DNA of 64,000 nucleotides, taken from contig WHUX01000001.1 of NCBI GenBank assembly GCA_015179025.1, positions 310,001-374,000 of the forward strand, in the 5' to 3' direction. The stretch is from Terfezia claveryi. Taxonomy: Eukaryota > Ascomycota > Pezizomycetes > Pezizales > Pezizaceae. The translations under genes were made by a program, and so were the position numbers. The notes beneath the pieces are model-generated. The model saw only the letters and a list, made by a program, of their open reading frames with translations, was not told where the DNA came from and ran no database searches. Position 1 is the first letter of the stretch. The number at the start of each line of letters is the position of its first letter. This document shows positions 59,087 through 64,000 of this stretch, piece after piece.

Positions 59087-60094
59087 CTACAACTCCATTC
59101 CGACAAACAACCAAAAATCACTTGTGTCGGCGAGACCAGATGTTCCTTCCTTTCCAGTTCTTGGGTTCCTGCCATCATCAATCCAATGTGACAGGGTGAT
59201 TAGTTCGAAGCCGACCCATCCCAAATCACGAATCAATTGATCTGTAGTGATTGGTAAGCAGGGCTGCAGATTACATTCTAACAAGAAAAAGAGGGCGTAC
59301 GTAAGGCATGTGTCTGTCGATCTAGGCAAATTACCAGCCGGTCGCAGTTGTAGCAGTCAGTTGCGAGTTCAATAAGAGCGACCAAACTGTTTCCCTATTA
59401 GCATTCTGTATCGGTAAGAACGTAGATAACAAAGGAACTCACCCCTCTTTCAGTGGCAATCCAGCCAGTTCCTGGAAGAAAAGGAACAAAGTCTTCTCTG
59501 TCGCATTTCCAATTTGCTTCTCCGCGATGAAGCCACGAAAGGATGCTTCTCCGACGTAATCCCAAACCTCAATAAACTCCATACCCTTTTCCGTAAATGA
59601 TTGGTTACGATTAACATTGGTCATAAAATTGCGATTGTTTATCGAGCCCATCAAGCCAGAAACACTCTTCGAATATGATCCTCCAGCACCGAGGAAAATT
59701 CGTTTCATGTCTCTACAAAGGAGTCTCTCACACTCCTTTGCGATGGTTCTCGATGCCTCCTTTAACCCAGCAGAGCTATAAATGGGACGTCTGCTAGGTA
59801 AAGGAGGACTTTTCGGATATCCTGAGGGCACCTCAGGAACGCCACTGGGCCCCTATGAAACAGTCAGAAGGGTCTCTTTCCAAAAACCCGGATATCTGAG
59901 ACATGAGGATTTGAGTAAAACATACCGCCCTCGCTCGTTGAAGAGTAATGGAAACTCTGAAGCATCCCTGAAGAGGAATTTGTTGAGTAGCAGCTGGCCA
60001 AAATAGGCAACCTGACGGCAGCTTCGATGGTGGTAGTGGGCATCATGAAATGATTACTCTTACTACTACTCGATTTACTACTGGTGACCGCCAT
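59087..60094 (-). CDS. Ornithine decarboxylase antizyme, decoded by +1 frameshift
   Basis: Inhibitor that binds ornithine decarboxylase, sends it to the proteasome without ubiquitin and limits polyamine uptake. Exons on the minus strand: 60094-59926, 59852-59443, 59386-59301, 59241-59087. ORF0 starts MAVTSSKSSSSKSNHFMMPT and, after intron 1 (59853-59925), ends SEGGAQWRS at TGA 59835-59833 (62 codons). The site reads TGG CGT TCC TGA G; skipping the T at 59835 continues EVPSGYPKSPPLPSRRPIYS into the antizyme domain. This is the TCC-TGA type known from S. pombe and other fungi. The core follows: EKGMEFIEVWDYVGEASFRG, EKTLFLFFQELAGLPLKEGL, VALIELATDCYNCDRLVICL, LIRDLGWVGFELITLSHW and FWLFVGMEL at the end. 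With the shift the total is 272 aa, and every exon phase closes only if one base is skipped. Polyamines are expected to raise frameshifting, giving feedback control. Confidence 0.95.
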
Positions 60095-61604
60095 GACCTT
60101 GGCACTCTCTGTTATCGTTTTAAAACTCGGTAAGGGTGGACAATTGCCGCCGGTTGTTCGGGATCGGAGGTTGAAGTTGTGCCAAGTAATCGACCCAGCT
60201 TCGGCGATGGTTTTTAGACTGAAGAGATAACGTATATGAACGCTTCGCGAAATTCCTGAGCCAGAACGTAGAGTTAAGGATGAGTCTGGACACGCAGGGG
60301 GGACGGGGATTGCTGTTGTTTATGTGAGCAATGGGGAAGTTCGGTGGGCACAGTTGGTTCGTGATGTGTGAGACGGGGCGGGGGGGGGGGGGGGGTGTTG
60401 GTGGGATTAAGTATGGCTCTAGTCACGCCAGCCACTACGTTGGCTGCATCCGAACCAGACTACTGCATCGCTGGCCGGCATGGGGTCTCTGGTTATGGGT
60501 TGGTCTGGCGGGTGCACGTGGACCCACACTTCTGCGCTTCCGGTTGGTGGATCCATTCGGCTAGTAGGCGTACCTATTTTCTATTCTTTTTTTGGGCCGA
60601 TTGCCTCTGGAGAGAAGACAGGTCTAATCTGCTTGTCTGCTTGTCTGCTTGTCTGCTTGTCTGCTTGTCTGCTTGTCTGCTTGTCTGCTTGTCTGCTTGT
60701 CTGCTTGCTGCTTGTCTTGTCTGCTCTGCATTGATTGCAGAGAAAGTGAAATGGGTGGCGACTTCTTTGTTAAAGGGCCTACCTACATACAGTACACTAC
60801 ATATCCAACCTTACATGATACCGGGATTCGGGCCTTGATATTAACCATGAACAATTGTGGTCGCTGCGAATCAGAAGTCAAGAATTCAAATGCTGATGCC
60901 CAGAGCATAATATCTAGGGAAAAATCTGGGTTAGAGGAGGTTGCATGGGTCCCCACCATCAAACATGGATCCGGCAGACCGAAGAGCGCATAACGAATCG
61001 CCTGTCAAAAAATGTTAAAACCTTTGCAGCAGTGCAATGATAGGTAGGTAACGAATATTGTCCTGACACAGAATTAGTCTGGTGGGCTATATTATATTGG
61101 CTTATTTGCTGACCGTCTTGTGGTGGTGCATGGTAATGGTGCATCCTTCTAACTTCAGGCCTTGTTGAAATTACCAGTAGGTATCCCGCAGTTATTGAGC
61201 TCGAGGGCCTAAAATGGTGCGTTTCGTTAATTTCGCCGCAGTGTGCCTCTAGCCTCGTCCCTCTTGCCTCGTCCCTCCCATCGTCATTTGCCTTGGGCTT
61301 GCAAGATTCTTGGTACTGTACAGGTACTATACCTAAGTAGTCGAGGTACAGCAGTTGAGTCTTACTTGATAGTGATTAGCAATTACATCACAAATTGCCC
61401 AACTCATAATTCCCAGAATTCTGGCGAGGATTTGATTTAGTCTGGAGTTATAAGAGAGCAACATGGAGAAATCCCCGATATTGCAGAGACCCTTGATAAC
61501 ATACAAAGCAAGACTTTTTTGGGGGGTGAAAATAAATACTCAATTCTTGTAAACCACAAGCATATTTCAGTCTGCACACATATACCGGTACCCATACAGT
61601 ATCC
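60095..61604. other. Divergent intergenic region, antizyme / small gene
   Basis: 1.51 kb with a G16 run (60380-60395), an 8-bp tandem repeat (60629-60715) and a motif copy AACCAGACTA at 60453-60462. The open frames across the repeat are translations of it and are not believed. Confidence 0.5.
60629..60715. repeat. 8-bp tandem repeat CTGCTTGT, about 11 copies
   Basis: Nine perfect CTGCTTGT units, one 7-base unit (CTGCTTG) and another full unit, followed by a degenerate CTTGTCTGCTC. It lies about 540 bp upstream of the antizyme ATG. Confidence 0.92.
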
Positions 61605-62050
61605 ATGGCTTCGCTCCCTCAAACCACCGCACATCAGCCTAACGACAGGCCATCCAACGCCCGGACATCTGCACCTGAGAATTCACCTGCAGTGCCCCGG
61701 GACACAGGGTTCCATGAGCCGCTGAGCAAGTAAGTGGAAAGTAATTTAACAAAAGGTTAATATGTTACCTTATTCTAATGTAGATATCTGGCTACCCCAG
61801 GTTATCCAATACCACACTCCCCCACAAAGATGCTCTCAGAGGGGCGGGCGAGGAACTTGACATGAGCGTGATTGCCAAGGGGAAACATCACCGGCACCCA
61901 ACCCCCCCGGGGCTGGGAAATCGCCATCACGATGTTGGGAGCATTGAGGCACAGATGTACAATGACCTGGATATGGTAGACGCCGATGACTACGAGAAGT
62001 CCCGCCAGGAAGGAAAATTCAAGAAGATTCTGCACAAGCTTGCACACTAA
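61605..62050 (+). CDS. Small unrecognised protein (about 130 aa); frame broken at a G4 run
   Basis: I do not recognise a named family. Exons 61605-61729 and 61784-62050 (392 nt). Exon 1 encodes MASLPQTTAHQPNDRPSNAR and a Ser/Pro-rich stretch ending HEPLSK; exon 2 starts YLATPGYPIPHSPTKMLSEG. In the given sequence the frame then ends early (RARNLT, TGA). In the neighbouring frame the sequence continues AGEELDMSVIAKGKHHRHPT, then GLGNRHHDVGSIEAQMYNDL and DMVDADDYEKSRQEGKFKKI to a TAA at 62050. One more G in the run 61841-61844 joins the two parts exactly and gives 130 aa. The acidic and basic C-terminal segment looks conserved in style, like small uncharacterised proteins of filamentous fungi, but function is unknown. 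Confidence 0.6.
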
Positions 62051-63491
62051 GTCTTAGGACTTTGATATCGATGGATGTTTAGATTTGAATTATCAAGTGG
62101 TATCACACAGGCATCTGTGTCAGGCCCTTTGTACGGTTCGGCCCATTTGCGTTTCCAGATTTTCATATATCTTAGTTCACAATAACTTACTTAATATTTT
62201 AGTGTAGTATTGGAATCCAAATTCAGTCGGTCTTATTATTGAACCTCAATGCAAGGCTGTTACCGGTACCCCTATAATGTATTTCTACAGCTGTACACAA
62301 CTCATAAAGACTACTGTAAAGAGGCGGTTAACTTCCCGTAAGATGTAGTCTGGAACCGTAACAACAGCCTGGGTGCTCGTGCCGGTATACGCCGTATTGT
62401 AATCCGTTTACCAGCGTCTACGTACATCACATAGCTTAAGCTATGAATAAGTCAAACCATTGAAGCACAAGGTGAATAGAATAATTCAGGCGTTTCAGTC
62501 TGGTAACATCTATTGAAAGCTGTTTGTTGAATTGGCGCCAAGGCACTAGTACAGCGTTGCCAGCGCCATTACAGTACCAAACCCTAACCCGCCACAACTT
62601 AACCCGCCTCATACTTAATCTCTTTTCTTTCTTCTCCTCTTTATTATCACGTCCTAACGACACGACCCTCTACGGCCAGCACCCTTCGAATCGGTGCATC
62701 CAACACGCTGACGCTCTTCATTAGCAACTCGCCGAAACAGTCCTTTGTCGAAATTCCAGTTACCTAACGACTTTGAACGCCCACCCCTCAACAAACTAAT
62801 TTTCATTCCAGCGGTTTTCTTGTAAGGAGGTTTTAGTGTTGAGTGAAGTCACCTTAAACAAGCTTCACAATCTGGTTTCTGGGAGAAAGTCTGGATATCT
62901 TGTCATATACTGCGGGTTTCGTGTCCGTTATTTCAGAGGAATCCAGGAGTTTCAACCTGTCGCACGAGAGGCTGTTTTGTACTAGGGAGAGGCATCCACT
63001 CAGCGTCTCTATCTCATCTTTCTTTACTTGAATACCTTTATATTCCAGACATTACCTACACTTTCATTCAGTCTCATTTGGTGCATCATCGTTTCATTTC
63101 TGATCTGTTTCCCTGACTTTGATACTTGTTGGGAAGGAGCAAACATCTTGCTCTCACCGTGTTTGTTGATTTCTACCCGAATCCAAACAAGAATCATTGT
63201 TTCTACAAATTCTGAAAAGAAAAGAACTTGTGTTAAGAGAAGAAAGAGAAAAAGAAACGAAGAGAGCGCGTGTTTTAGATCTGTATCATCGTCTGGAGTG
63301 TCGTTAGTTGGGCTACATTGCTGATTACTGACCCAATATACATACTCTCCGTACAAACCATCAAGGGAAGAACAATATAGCGCGAGATTCCTTATATTCC
63401 TAACTCGTGTCTTGCCTGTCCTTTCTCGTGGGGTCGAGGATAGTCAATTGTCTAACACTGTACGAGTCAAATAACGAAAAACAGCATCAAC
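62051..63491. other. Intergenic / MPE1 promoter and leader
   Basis: 1.44 kb. The stretch from about 62780 to 63490 is probably promoter and long 5' UTR of MPE1; it is T-rich with many short upstream open frames, including one of 98 codons at 63028-63324 that shows no domain. Confidence 0.45.
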
Positions 63492-64000
63492 ATGGCGTCG
63501 TCTGTCTTTTTCAAATTTAAGAGTCAGAAGGAGCATACTAGGGTGACGTTTGATGGGACTGGAATAACAGTTTTTGATCTGAAGAGGGAGATCATCACGC
63601 TCCACAAATTGGGAGACGGAAGTGATTTCAATTTACATATCTATAATGAGGATACCAATGAAGGTAAGGAAGTCACTTTCTACTTCATGATGCCGCCTCT
63701 GACATATATCTCTAGAGTACGCCGACGATACGACAGTAATACCTAGGTCTACTTCCATCATTGCACGACGATTACCACCAAACAAGCCTGGGAAAGGCAC
63801 TGCCCACAGATATGTTTCCTCTAAAATGCCTACTACGGCAGCTCCCAACGCACAGCGCACCGAGAAGGCGTATTCTAAGCCTGGACACTTTATAAAGAGG
63901 GATGAAGGAAATATGAATGGATCTGGGGACATCTCTGTACTGGCTGCAGCGACTAGTGGTGAAACTGAGGAGGAGAGAATTGCTGCAATGTTTCAGGCAA
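63492..64000 (+). CDS. MPE1: Mpe1/RBBP6-type cleavage and polyadenylation factor subunit, 3' end outside window
   Basis: Subunit of the cleavage and polyadenylation factor that forms mRNA 3' ends. Exons 63492-63663 and 63716->64000. The start MASSVFFKFKSQKEHTRVTF begins the ubiquitin-like DWNN domain, which continues FDLKREIITLHKLGDGSDFN, then EYADDTTVIPRSTSIIARRL and PPNKPGKGTAHRYV across the intron. The zinc knuckle and RING-like domain expected in this family lie beyond base 64000. The last visible residues, EEERIAAMFQ, fit the linker before the knuckle. The intron is phase 1 (GAA G/AG). Confidence 0.95.

Noticed and set aside
60368..60838. 156-codon frame with repeated LVCLSACL
   Set aside because: Pure translation of the CTGCTTGT tandem repeat and a G run.
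63028..63324. 98-codon frame upstream of MPE1
   Set aside because: Probably long leader or promoter sequence; no domain, and it ends well before the MPE1 start.

Overview
This window is nuclear DNA of a filamentous ascomycete. Genes are split by many short GT-AG introns, mostly about 45-70 bp, with CTAAC/CTAAT-like branch sites. The gene set (ATG7, VAC7, SEC15, HFI1, a Wee1 kinase, ornithine decarboxylase antizyme) is typical of Pezizomycotina. The high intron number (11 exons in UBP14, 19 in an ArAE-type membrane protein gene) suggests an early-diverging lineage such as Pezizomycetes or Orbiliomycetes; that is an inference. I resolved exon chains by hand from splice signals, frame closure and family conservation; total lengths divide by three wherever a full chain is given.

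Layout. 1-6.5 kb: RFA1 (-, runs off the left edge), a dienelactone hydrolase (+), UBP14 (+). 7-15 kb: HRP1 (-), GYP1 (+), mitochondrial bS18m (+). 15.7-25.5 kb: SEC15 (-), ATG7 (-), a mitochondrial carrier like yeast YPR011C (-). 26.7-34 kb: an unrecognised disordered protein (+) and a 19-exon ArAE/brefeldin-sensitivity-type membrane protein (-). 35.9-47 kb: HFI1/ADA1 (+), a coiled-coil protein (-), OST3 (+), VAC7 (-). 47-51 kb: a gene-poor stretch with a 567-bp MITE. 51-64 kb: WEE1 (+), a Saf4/YJU2B-type splicing factor (-), ornithine decarboxylase antizyme (-), a small unrecognised gene (+), and the 5' part of MPE1 (+, runs off the right edge).

The genes are unrelated housekeeping functions: DNA replication and repair, ubiquitin recycling, mRNA 3'-end formation (HRP1 and MPE1), Golgi and exocyst traffic, autophagy, vacuolar lipid signalling, transcription, N-glycosylation, cell-cycle control and polyamine feedback. 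There is no operon or obvious gene cluster. Several neighbours share short divergent promoters (RFA1/hydrolase, coiled-coil/OST3).

Main observations: (1) the antizyme gene keeps a textbook +1 programmed frameshift at TCC-TGA, visible only after an intron is removed; (2) a complete MITE with 57-bp terminal inverted repeats and TA duplication; (3) a short motif TAGTCTGGTTGGC scattered at least eight times through intergenic DNA; (4) four genes whose frame breaks exactly at a G/C homopolymer and is repaired by one base, pointing to systematic homopolymer length errors or natural slippage; (5) very small exons and one GC-AG intron.
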